Assembly: GCA_946885905.1 (NCBI GenBank)
Contig: CAMPHL010000012.1
Coordinates: 1-15,725, forward strand
Reading direction: 5' to 3'
Source: an uncultured Pseudomonadota bacterium
GTDB taxonomy: Bacteria > Pseudomonadota > Gammaproteobacteria > Burkholderiales > Usitatibacteraceae
Length of the DNA: 15,725 nucleotides
Shown piece by piece: positions 6,126-14,703 of this stretch (its first letter is position 1; each line of letters starts with the position of its first letter). A program made the translations under genes and the position numbers. The notes under the pieces were generated by a model. It did not search any database and had not been told where the DNA came from. It saw only the letters and a program-made list of their open reading frames with translations.

Positions 6126-7069
6126 ACATCCGGTGCTCGCGCAGGGCCTTGCTCGCCGCGGCCATCGCCGCGGGGATCGCGCCGCGCGTCGCCGCCGCGC
6201 AGGCATCGCGGGTGAAGGTCGTCGGATACTTGTCCGGGGGACAAGGCCCGGAGGGGCTCGCGAAGATGCTGGCACGGCGCGGCTACGTCGAGGGCCGTAA
6301 CGTGCGCATCGAAATCCGCATCCCGAAAGATTGGGAAACGGCGAGCCTCGACAAGGCGGCCCGCGAGCTCGTGGCCGCCCGGCCCGATGCCCTCTACGCT
6401 TTCATGGCCAACCGCGTGGCTGCGCTGGCGGCGGCCACGCGCACCATTCCCATCGTGGCCGGCGGCGTGTCGGACCCCGTGGGCGCAGGCTTCGCCAAGT
6501 CGTTGAGGCAACCCGGCGGCAACGTGACCGGCCTTTCGTTCGGCTTTCCCGAGTCGGCGGAATTGGTGGTCGCGATCCTCAAGTCGATCCGCCCCGGGCT
6601 GGCGCGCGTCGGCGGCATCTTTGCCAAGGGGATGCCCGAGATCCACAGGGGCACCTGGTGGACCGAGGCGTGCGCGAAGGCCGGTCTCGAGTGGCGCGCG
6701 GTAACCGTAGGGACGGCCGACGAGGCGGCGACATTCCTTGCGGGCATGACCCGGCAGGCCACGTTCGTGGCGCCCATCAAGGACGTCGCGGTGGTCCCGC
6801 AGATCCTGGCCGCGGCCACGCGCCTGGGCGTCGCGACGGTCGGCCAGGTCGAGCAGGGCGCGCTCATGAGCTACGGCATGGACTTCGCGAACTACGAGGA
6901 GCGCATCGCCTCGATCCTCGACCAGGTGTTGCGCGGCGCGAATCCCGCGACCATTCCCTTCGAATTGCCCGATCGCCCGGGCTTCGAATGGAACCGCACC
7001 ACGGCGAAGGCGCTCGGGATCGAGATGCCGCGCGAGATCGCGCTGCGCGTCACGCGCTTCGTCGACTAG
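6122..7069 (+). CDS. ABC-type substrate-binding protein (PF04392-like), second of the pair, TTG start
   Basis: A 315-residue paralogue of the preceding protein. Shared blocks include GYVEGRNVRIE, SDPVGAGFAKSLRQPGGNVTG and FELPDRPGFEWNRTTAKALG. There is no ATG at the right place: the open frame runs back into the upstream gene, and the start that fits is a TTG at 6122, overlapping the previous stop as TTGA, with GAGGTG (6111-6116) at a 5-base spacing. That start gives NIRCSRRALLAAAIAAGIAP, a signal peptide with a possible twin-arginine motif (SRRALL) and an AQA/S cleavage site near residue 28. As with its partner, no transporter subunits are nearby. Its stop codon forms part of a -10-like hexamer before yggS. 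Ligand unknown. Confidence 0.83.
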   Translation: MNIRCSRRALLAAAIAAGIAPRVAAAQASRVKVVGYLSGGQGPEGLAKMLARRGYVEGRNVRIEIRIPKDWETASLDKAARELVAARPDALYAFMANRVAALAAATRTIPIVAGGVSDPVGAGFAKSLRQPGGNVTGLSFGFPESAELVVAILKSIRPGLARVGGIFAKGMPEIHRGTWWTEACAKAGLEWRAVTVGTADEAATFLAGMTRQATFVAPIKDVAVVPQILAAATRLGVATVGQVEQGALMSYGMDFANYEERIASILDQVLRGANPATIPFELPDRPGFEWNRTTAKALGIEMPREIALRVTRFVD

Positions 7070-7072
7070 AAT
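7067..7072 (+). promoter_or_regulatory. Putative -10 element directly before yggS
   Basis: TAGAAT matches the sigma-70 -10 consensus in five of six positions, and its first three bases are the stop codon of the upstream gene. Seven bases separate it from the yggS ATG, which has no Shine-Dalgarno, so transcripts starting here would be leaderless. No good -35 is visible (the region around 7043-7050 is GC-rich), so the call is tentative. Confidence 0.4.
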
Positions 7073-7079
7073 TTCAAGC

Positions 7080-7766
7080 ATGTCCTCCGTCGCCGCCAAC
7101 GTGCAGGCCATCCGGCTGCGCATCTGCGCAATCGGCGGTCCTGCTCGCGAAGTGCGCCTGGTCGCGGTTTCCAAGCAGCGCCCGCCCGAGGCGATCCGCG
7201 AAGCCCTCGAGGCCGGGTGCCGCGACATCGGCGAGAGCTACGTCCAGGAGGCGCTGCCCAAGATCGCGGCGCTGGCGGGCGCCGGAGCCACGTGGCACTA
7301 CATCGGGCACCTCCAGACGAACAAGGCGAAGGACGTCGCGAGGCATTTCGACTGGGTGCACGCGGTCGATCGGTTGAAGGCCGCGGCTGCGCTCGATCGC
7401 GCGCGCCCTTCGAACCTGCCGCCGCTGGAGGTGTGCGTGCAGGTCAACATCAGCGGCGAAGCGACCAAGGGCGGCATCGCCCCCGAAGGGGCGCTGGCGC
7501 TTTGCCGCGAGGTCTTGGCGCTTCCGCGCCTGCGCCTTCGCGGCCTCATGGGCATGGCCGAGCCTTCGGCGGACACGGCTGTGCAACGGGAACAATTCGC
7601 TCGTCTCAGGGCAATCTGCGAGGATGCGCGTACCGCCGGCATCCCGCTCGACACGCTCTCGATGGGCATGAGCGACGACTTCGAATCGGCCATCGCCGAG
7701 GGCTCCACGATGGTGCGCATCGGCACGGCGATCTTCGGCGAACGGCCACGAAAGGCGGCGGCATGA
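7080..7766 (+). CDS. yggS: YggS/PROSC-family PLP homeostasis protein
   Basis: A 228-residue cytoplasmic protein with the fold of the alanine racemase N-terminal domain; it binds pyridoxal 5'-phosphate and helps control free PLP without known catalytic activity. Seen in the sequence: the PLP lysine in LVAVSKQRPPEAI (K32), GESYVQEA (51-58; most relatives have GENYVQE, so N is replaced by S), WHYIGHLQTNKAK (72-84), and the phosphate-binding segment LSMGMSDDFESAI with VRIGTAIFG near the end. Length is normal for the family. It overlaps proC by the ATGA tetranucleotide, matching the conserved yggS-proC pairing and the shared link to PLP and amino-acid metabolism. Confidence 0.95.
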   Translation: MSSVAANVQAIRLRICAIGGPAREVRLVAVSKQRPPEAIREALEAGCRDIGESYVQEALPKIAALAGAGATWHYIGHLQTNKAKDVARHFDWVHAVDRLKAAAALDRARPSNLPPLEVCVQVNISGEATKGGIAPEGALALCREVLALPRLRLRGLMGMAEPSADTAVQREQFARLRAICEDARTAGIPLDTLSMGMSDDFESAIAEGSTMVRIGTAIFGERPRKAAA

Positions 7767-8578
7767 GGATCGCCTTCATCGGCGGCGGCAACATGGCGCG
7801 CGCCATCATCGGCGGGCTGCTGGCCAAGGGTGCCGCGAACGCCGAGGAGATCCTGGTCGTCGAACCCGATTCGTCGGCGCGCCTGCGACTGCTCGCCGAG
7901 TACGGCGTCAAGGCGATCGAAACGCCGAACGCGGACCTCGCGCATGCCCATGCCGTGATTCTTGCGGTCAAGCCCCAGAACATGCGCGATGCCGCCGTGC
8001 AACTCGCGGCCGTCGCAGGCGACGTGCTCTTCATCACCATCGCGGCCGGCATCCGCATCGCGGACCTTTCGCGCTGGCTTGGCGGCACGCAGCGCATCGT
8101 GCGCTGCATGCCCAACACGCCCGCGCTCGTGCACGCCGGCATCACCGGCTTGCACGCGCCGGCAGGGCTTCCGGAGCAGGACCGAAGCGTGGCCGAGCGC
8201 CTGCTGGGGGCCGTCGGCGCCACGCTGTGGTTCGAAGACGAGGGCGACCTCGACGTCGTGGTCGCAGTATCCGGCAGCGGCCCCGCCTACGTGTTCTACG
8301 CGATCGAGGCGCTCGAGCAGGCCGCGCGCGAGCTCGGGCTCGCCGAGGGCGCTTCGCGCTCGCTGGCGCTGTGGACTTTCGTTGGCGCCACGAAGCTCGC
8401 GATCGAGCGCGGCGAGGATCCGGCCAGGCTGCGCGCCCAGGTGACTTCCAGGGGAGGCACCACCGAGGCCGCCATCGCGGTGCTGGAGCGCACCGGCGTG
8501 CGTGAGAAGTTCATCGAGGCGGTGCGCGCCGCGCGCGCGCGCTCGATCGAGATGGGCGAGGAGCTCGGCAAGCCGTGA
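7763..8578 (+). CDS. proC: Pyrroline-5-carboxylate reductase
   Basis: A 271-residue enzyme for the last step of proline synthesis: NAD(P)H-dependent reduction of 1-pyrroline-5-carboxylate to proline. The N-terminal Rossmann domain starts MRIAFIGGGNMARAIIGGL, with the GxGxxG-like dinucleotide loop at 7-12; AVKPQNM (68-74) and CMPNTPA (115-121) follow. The C-terminal dimerisation and substrate domain shows VSGSGPAYVFYAIEAL (169-184) and the signature QVTSRGGTTEAAI (226-238). All are intact and the length is normal. The start overlaps the yggS stop (ATGA) and its own stop overlaps the next gene's GTG (GTGA), so the three genes should be translated as a coupled set. Confidence 0.97.
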   Translation: MRIAFIGGGNMARAIIGGLLAKGAANAEEILVVEPDSSARLRLLAEYGVKAIETPNADLAHAHAVILAVKPQNMRDAAVQLAAVAGDVLFITIAAGIRIADLSRWLGGTQRIVRCMPNTPALVHAGITGLHAPAGLPEQDRSVAERLLGAVGATLWFEDEGDLDVVVAVSGSGPAYVFYAIEALEQAARELGLAEGASRSLALWTFVGATKLAIERGEDPARLRAQVTSRGGTTEAAIAVLERTGVREKFIEAVRAARARSIEMGEELGKP

Positions 8579-9156
8579 TCCACCAGGCCATCGCCTTCGT
8601 ACTGGACGCGCTCTTCAGCCTCTTCATTTTGGCCGCGCTCGTGCGCTTCTGGATGCAGGCTTTCCGCGCGCCCGCGCGCAACCCCATCGCCCAGTTCACG
8701 ATGGCGCTCACCGACTTCGCCGTGAAGCCGCTGCGCCGGTTGATCCCGGGTCTGCTCAACCTGGACTGGGCCTCGCTGGTGGTCGCCTGGATCTTCGAGC
8801 TCATCCTGCAGGTGCTGCTCGTCCTCGTGGCCGGCGGGGCGCTCAACGGCGAGGCGCTCTCGGTGCTGCTCTTCCTGTCGTTCGTGAAGCTGATCCGCCT
8901 CTCCATCTACGTCTTCATCGGGGCGATCATCATCCAGGCAGTGCTCTCGTGGGTGAGCCCGATCCATCCCATGGGGCCGTTCTTCACCGCGCTGACACGC
9001 CCCTTCCTGCAGCCCTTCCAGCGGGCGATCCCGCCCATCGGGGGGGTCGACATCACGCCGCTGCTGGTCCTCATCGCCTTCCAGCTGGTGCTCATGCTTC
9101 CCGTCACCTGGCTGGAGGTGCAGACGGTGAAGATGCTCGGCCGGGCCATGCTATAG
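8575..9156 (+). CDS. yggT: YggT-family integral membrane protein
   Basis: A 193-residue inner-membrane protein with two copies of the YGGT repeat. Each has hydrophobic helices followed by an amphipathic P/F-rich segment: RNPIAQFTMALTDFAVKPLR (35-54) in the first and HPMGPFFTALTRPFLQPFQR (131-150) in the second, then GGVDITPLLVLIAFQ. Membrane segments lie roughly at 5-27, 65-88, 96-125 and 158-180. The family is linked to osmotic tolerance and to membrane complexes near cell-division genes, but its exact role is unsettled. The GTG start overlaps the proC stop by four bases. The DUF167 (yggU) gene that often follows yggT is not seen downstream. Confidence 0.92.
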   Translation: MIHQAIAFVLDALFSLFILAALVRFWMQAFRAPARNPIAQFTMALTDFAVKPLRRLIPGLLNLDWASLVVAWIFELILQVLLVLVAGGALNGEALSVLLFLSFVKLIRLSIYVFIGAIIIQAVLSWVSPIHPMGPFFTALTRPFLQPFQRAIPPIGGVDITPLLVLIAFQLVLMLPVTWLEVQTVKMLGRAML

Positions 9157-9287
9157 CGAGCGCCAACCCGCGCCTTTCGCGCCCTTCGGCCCCCGTTTTC
9201 CGCAATTCGTCGCTTTCGGCTCGTCGCGCCCGTGCCGGCCTCCTAAAGTGCGTCCATCGACAACGCACCACCACCCAGGAGAGCCAA

Positions 9288-9386
9288 ATGATCACCGTCT
9301 TCTTCGCCTTCGTGACCGTCGCCTTCTTCGCCGCCGTCGCCGCCAACGTGGCCGAGACCGTGGGATCCATCCGCGCTTTCGCGTAG
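9288..9386 (+). CDS. 32-residue single-pass membrane peptide
   Basis: ATG at 9288 is preceded by AGGAG (9277-9281) at a 6-base spacing, an excellent ribosome site. The product begins MITVFFAFVTVAFFAAVAAN, one uninterrupted hydrophobic helix, and ends with the short polar tail VAETVGSIRAFA. It is too short for most gene finders. It lies 131 bases after yggT and is probably its own small transcript. Small one-helix membrane proteins often modulate larger membrane complexes, but no function can be assigned and I know no named family for it. Confidence 0.55.
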   Translation: MITVFFAFVTVAFFAAVAANVAETVGSIRAFA

Positions 9387-9493
9387 TCGGAGGGCGCCGA
9401 CGCCGGGCTACGACTCAGTCCGATGTGCAGCCGATGATGAGCGCTCCACACTCCGGATGTCGGAAAGCCGTCGCGGAAATGACGGATATTCGC

Positions 9494-9525
9494 GGGAAAC
9501 TTCCACGCCCCAACGCTAGTCTCGA
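9494..9525 (+). promoter_or_regulatory. Possible ECF-sigma promoter
   Basis: GGGAAACTT (9494-9502) and GTCTCGA (9519-9525), 16 bases apart, resemble the GGAACTT...GTCTAA layout of sigma-E/ECF promoters. Transcription would start close to the ATG at 9530. Such short motifs can match by chance, and no ECF sigma gene is in the window. Confidence 0.25.
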
Positions 9526-9529
9526 AGAC

Positions 9530-9706
9530 ATGAAGATCAGGACCCCCATCACCGCCCGCCGCGCCACCTGGCGCGACCGCTTCCTCGAGATCGCCCGCCA
9601 GGTCGATGGCATCGAGGTGCGTTCGGGCGCCGCGCTCGCCGCCGGGTTGCGGCCGCGGGCGCGCATGGCCGGGTTCGCGACACTTCGGCGCGCCTACGCC
9701 CGATAA
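9530..9706 (+). CDS. Possible 58-residue basic protein
   Basis: The ORF starts MKIRTPITARRATWRDRFLE and continues with IARQVDGIEVRSGAALAAGL, giving an Arg-rich, probably helical protein of 58 residues; an in-frame ATG at 9479 would make it 75. It has no strong Shine-Dalgarno, but an ECF-like promoter match lies directly upstream. Codons are GC-rich at the third position. I do not recognise a family, and an ORF of this size can be chance in such DNA. Confidence 0.3.
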   Translation: MKIRTPITARRATWRDRFLEIARQVDGIEVRSGAALAAGLRPRARMAGFATLRRAYAR

Positions 9707-9782
9707 GGGTCGACTGGGCCGAACGGTCCGGTCCGGTTCGTTCCAAGTGCAGCAAAACACTGGGTTTTTAGCCGGTTTCCGC

Positions 9783-9788
9783 TACACT
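9783..9788 (+). promoter_or_regulatory. Putative -10 element of the dynamin gene
   Basis: TACACT (9783-9788) lies eight bases before the ATG at 9797, in a locally T-rich stretch (TTTTTAGCC, TTTCC) unlike its surroundings. A -35 at 17-base spacing (CTGGGT, 9760-9765) is poor. No Shine-Dalgarno precedes the ATG, so a leaderless or nearly leaderless transcript is likely. Confidence 0.4.
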
Positions 9789-9796
9789 GGCGTCGG

Positions 9797-12204
9797 ATGG
9801 ATGCCGCCGCCAATACCCGCTTCGAAACCGAGATCGCCCGGTACAACCGCTGGCGCGAGGACCTCACGCAGTCGGTCCACGCGTACCACGACTGGCTCGA
9901 GGCCAACGCGCAGCTCGACGTCCAGCAATCGATCCGCTTCTACGACCTGCTCGAGAACCTGAACCGGGGCCGGCTCATGCTGGCCTTCCTCGCCGAGTTC
10001 TCGCGCGGCAAGTCCGAGCTCATCAACGCGCTCTTCTTCTCGAGCTTCAAGGAGCGGCTGCTGCCCTCCGACGTCGGCCGCACCACGATGTGCCCGACCG
10101 AGATCTTCCACGACCCGTCCGAGGAGCCGTACCTCAAGCTCCTTTCGGTCGAGACGCGCTACCGCGACGAGTCGATCTCGCAGTTGAAGAACATGCCGGT
10201 CGAGTGGTCGAAGGTGCGCCTGAACGTGAATTCCGCCGCGGACATGAAGAAAGCGCTCAAGGCGCTCGCGGACGTGAAGAAGGTCTACGCGCTGGAAGCC
10301 CGCATGCTGGGGCTCGCGCCGATGATCAACGACGACGGCTCGACCCCGAGCGAGGAGGAGCTGGTCGAGGTGCCTGCGTGGCGCTACGCCATGATCAACT
10401 ACCCGCACCCGCTGCTGTCCAACGGCCTGTCGATCCTCGACACGCCGGGCCTGAACGCCCTGGGCATGGAGCCCGAGCTCACCGTGAGCACCATCCCGGC
10501 CGCCCACGCGATCCTCTTCCTGTTGTCGATAGACACCGGCGTCACCAAGAGCGACCTGGAGATCTGGGACCGGTACGTGCGCCCGGGCCTGCCGCAGAAG
10601 ATCGCGGTGCTGAACAAGGTCGACCTCATGTGGGACGAGCTGAAGAGCGCCGAGGAGATCCAGGCCGCCATCGACCGGATGGTCGAGACCACCGCGAACC
10701 ACCTGCACATCCCGCGCGAGCGCATCTTCGCGCTCTCCGCGCAGAAGGGCCTGCTCGGCCGCATCCGCGACGACCGGGCGATCATCGAGCGAAGCGGCAT
10801 CGAGCGCCTCGAGACCTTCCTCGCCGAGGAAGTCGTGCCGATGAAGCGGCAGATCCTGTGCAAGGCGGTCGTGGGCGAGATCGGCGGGATGATGAACTCG
10901 TCGCGCGCCTCGTTGGCCAAGCGCCAGCACTCGAACGCCGCGGAGATCGCGGAGCTCACGGGCTTGGTCGGCAAGAGCCGCGAGGTCGTGACCCGCCTTT
11001 GGCAGAAGATCACCGAGGAGAAGAACGCCTACAACGCCGCGCTCGCCGAGTACAAGGTGAACAGCGCCGCGTTCAACCACAGGCGCTCGGCGCTCCTGGA
11101 GATGCTGAACGTCCAGCGCCTGGACACGATGCTCGCGGGCAACGCCCAGGCGATCGAGGATTCGTGGACGACGGTCACGCTCCAGCGCAGCATGAACTCG
11201 CTGGTGAAGGACATGAGCGAGGACTTCGAGAAGGCCTTCACGGCCTCCGAGGAGATCAAGAAGCTCATGCAGAACGTCTACAACACGTTCATCACCAAGT
11301 TCGGCTTCCAGAAGATGCAGCTGCCCTCGCTCGACCTCGATCCGCAGCGCACCAGGCTCCAGCTCCTGGTGCACCAGACCGAGCAGTTCGTGAAGAACCC
11401 GGTCAACGTGTTCGGCAAGGAAAAGCACTTCGTGGTGAGGAACTTCTACGCCACGCTGGTGAAGGGCGCGCGCCAGGCCTACCTCGATGCCAAGAACCAC
11501 ACCGAGCGCTGGAGCCAGGCGGTGGTGCTGCCGCTGGAAGTGCAGATGAAGGACCACAAGGCGCAGCTGCAGTCGCGTCTGGACAACCTCGCCAGGATCA
11601 ACGAGAAGACGGGCTCCATCAACGAGCAGATGGCGAAGCTGAAGGCCCTGGAAGCGGACCTTCGCAAGCAGCGCGAGATGATCGAGGGCCTGATCCAGCG
11701 CGTCTCCGAGCACGAGGCCCAGTCCAACCTCTCCGACAGCGGGTTGATTCCGCCGCGCGACCCGAACGAGTCGGAGGACTGGATGAGCGACACGCGCTTC
11801 AACAAGGAAAACATGGCCCACGCCGCCGAGGCCCTCGAGACGTCCAGGCTCAAGGCCGCGGCCGCGGGGCAGGCCCCGGCGGCCCCGAAGCCCAGGCCCG
11901 CTCCCGGCTCGCCGCTGGTCTCCGACGACTTCATGTCGCAGATCGACGGGCTGAAGCCCGGCGCCGCTTCGAAACCGACCTCCCCCGCCCCTGCGTTCGA
12001 TCTGGAGTCCACCCAGAAGCTGCCGCCGGAGATGACCAACGCTCCCCGGCCCGACCTCGGCGCGGCGGACACGCAGAAGCTGCCGCCGGGCGCGCACGCC
12101 ACGCAGCGCCTGCCCGCGGCCGGTCCCACGAACACGCAGAAGCTGCCGACCGACACGGTGCGCTTGTCCGGCTCGGGCCCATGCCTCACGCAATCCCGTC
12201 ATGA
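9797..12204 (+). CDS. Dynamin-family GTPase with repeat-bearing tail; apparent frameshift at the 3' end
   Basis: A large bacterial dynamin-like protein, about 800 residues. GTPase motifs: P-loop AEFSRGKS (66-73, K72; the first Gly of GxxxxGKS is Ala), RTTMCPTE (95-102) with the switch threonines, DTPG (215-218), NKVD (273-276) and ALSAQKG (312-318). Long helical, coiled-coil-like regions fill about 370-490 and 585-670, as expected for the stalk; no transmembrane helix is evident. After about 680 the protein is Pro/Ala-rich with four TQ(K/R)LP motifs. Relatives remodel or tether membranes by GTP-driven assembly; the role here is unknown. The frame has no stop until 13264, deep inside the next gene in the wrong frame, whose translation turns Arg-rich. 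A one-base shift near 12155-12204 would end it at TGA 12202-12204, overlapping the next ATG. The end given assumes that shift. No Shine-Dalgarno precedes the start. Confidence 0.85.
12011..12148 (+). repeat. Four TQ(K/R)LP repeats in the dynamin tail
   Basis: The motif begins at residues 739, 759, 769 and 780 (bases 12011, 12071, 12101 and 12134): TQKLPPE, TQKLPPG, TQRLPAA and TQKLPTD. The linkers are Ala/Pro/Gly-rich. Three copies share an almost identical DNA core (ACGCAGAAGCTGCCG or one base different). The pattern suggests a short linear binding motif in a disordered tail, perhaps a phospho-threonine acceptor; that reading is inference. Confidence 0.6.
12175..12181 (+). other. GGGCCCA, slippery-type heptamer or lost-base site in the dynamin 3' end
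   Basis: In the dynamin frame this reads G GGC CCA, which fits the X XXY YYZ form for -1 slippage. Slipping here would continue as MPHAIPS and stop at TGA 12202-12204. The same outcome follows if one C of the run was lost by mutation or misassembly, which is the simpler explanation since GC-only heptamers are not known as efficient slip sites. Confidence 0.3.
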
Positions 12205-13217
12205 CGTCCGCTCCAATCCCCTTCTGGCAGCGTCCCGTGATGCCGACCAAGCCGGTCGACCTCGCCTCCATGCAGCTCTTCCGGCGCAGCACGTTCCCCG
12301 CGGACGGCGGCCCTGCGCCCTGGCTCGATCAACCCGACGCCGAAGATCGCATCGCCGAGCGCCTCGGCCGCGGCGAGATCACCGCGCAGGAAGCCGAGCT
12401 GTGCCGCAAGTGGGCGCGCGACGGCTACGTGATCCTCGAGGGGTTCTATTCCCAGGCACTCATGGACCAGACCTGGAGGGAGTACGAGGCCGCGATCGCC
12501 GCGGGCGAGGCGCATCCGCCGGCGCAGCCGATCTACGAGGGCGACCCGTTGCCGGGGCGCCTGCTCAACGTGCACTTCCACGTGCCGGCCATGGACGAGA
12601 TGCTGAAGGAACCGCGCATGAACCACGTGATGAGCGTGCTGCTCGGGGCCAGGGCGATGCCGTTCCAGACGATCGTCGGGCACAAGGCAAGCCAGCAGAT
12701 GGCGCACTCCGACTCCGTGCACATGACGACGTACCCGGCCGGATACCTCGCCGCGAGCTGGATCGCCTACGAGGACATCGGCCCCAACTCCGGCCCGCTC
12801 GTCTATTACCCGGGCAGCCACAAGCTGCCTTACATGCTCTCCGAGGATCTCGGCATCAAGCCCGAGGACGGCTATTCCACCTACGCCACGCTCTACGAGC
12901 CGGCAGTGCAGCGCGCGATTGCGGAGCACGGCCTGAAGCCCAAGCTTTTCCTGGCCAAGAAGGGCGACGTGCTCATCTGGCACGCCAACCTGCTGCACGG
13001 CGGCTCCGTTCTCAACGACGCCAAGGCGAGCCGCAAGGCGCTCGTCTGCCACTATTTCGCCGAGGGCGTGGTTTGCTACCACGACCTCATGGGCGCCCTG
13101 GCGCACACCCACTCCGGCGGGGATCTCTACCAGCGGCGGCGCCCGGCGCCTGTGTCGCCTGCGCCCCGCGGCATCTTCGCCCGCGCGCTCGCGGCGATCC
13201 GCCGTCCGGTTTCCTAG
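12201..13217 (+). CDS. Phytanoyl-CoA dioxygenase (PhyH)-family Fe(II)/2-oxoglutarate oxygenase
   Basis: A 338-residue cytoplasmic enzyme of the PhyH family, which hydroxylates small molecules using Fe(II), O2 and 2-oxoglutarate. The iron triad is visible: HSD at 169-171 (H169, D171) and the distal H266 in NLLHGGS; R278 in ASRKALVCHYF is a candidate 2-oxoglutarate ligand. Supporting segments are WARDGYVILEGF (71-82) near the start of the fold and PLVYYPGSHKLPY (199-211). The substrate cannot be told; bacterial relatives act on varied alcohols, amino acids and natural products. The ATG at 12201 overlaps the TGA that would end the dynamin gene, and no Shine-Dalgarno is present, so coupled translation is likely. 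It ends 10 bases from the convergent rng stop. Confidence 0.88.
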   Translation: MTSAPIPFWQRPVMPTKPVDLASMQLFRRSTFPADGGPAPWLDQPDAEDRIAERLGRGEITAQEAELCRKWARDGYVILEGFYSQALMDQTWREYEAAIAAGEAHPPAQPIYEGDPLPGRLLNVHFHVPAMDEMLKEPRMNHVMSVLLGARAMPFQTIVGHKASQQMAHSDSVHMTTYPAGYLAASWIAYEDIGPNSGPLVYYPGSHKLPYMLSEDLGIKPEDGYSTYATLYEPAVQRAIAEHGLKPKLFLAKKGDVLIWHANLLHGGSVLNDAKASRKALVCHYFAEGVVCYHDLMGALAHTHSGGDLYQRRRPAPVSPAPRGIFARALAAIRRPVS

Positions 13218-13227
13218 CGAACGCGCC

Positions 13228-14682
<1,455 letters not shown>

Positions 14683-14703
14683 CGCGTCCGGCCACCCAAG
14701 GGC

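Larger units (their letters stand above)
9387..9796. other. 410-base region, mostly non-coding, before the dynamin gene
   Basis: No gene of clear quality lies here. It holds one doubtful small ORF (9530-9706), an ECF-like promoter match just before it, and near the end a -10-like TACACT before the dynamin ATG. A direct repeat, GGTCCGGTCC, lies near 9726-9735. No tRNA-like fold, strong terminator or mobile-element end was seen. Confidence 0.5.

Noticed and set aside
4026..6275. 749-codon open frame on the minus strand across pilT and the first binding protein
   Set aside because: It is a low-complexity Arg/Pro/Ala-rich shadow frame overlapping pilT and, on the other strand, a well-supported gene.
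9782..12292. 836-codon open frame on the minus strand opposite the dynamin gene
   Set aside because: Its composition (Arg/Leu/Val/His repeats) is that of an antisense shadow; the plus strand carries all GTPase motifs.
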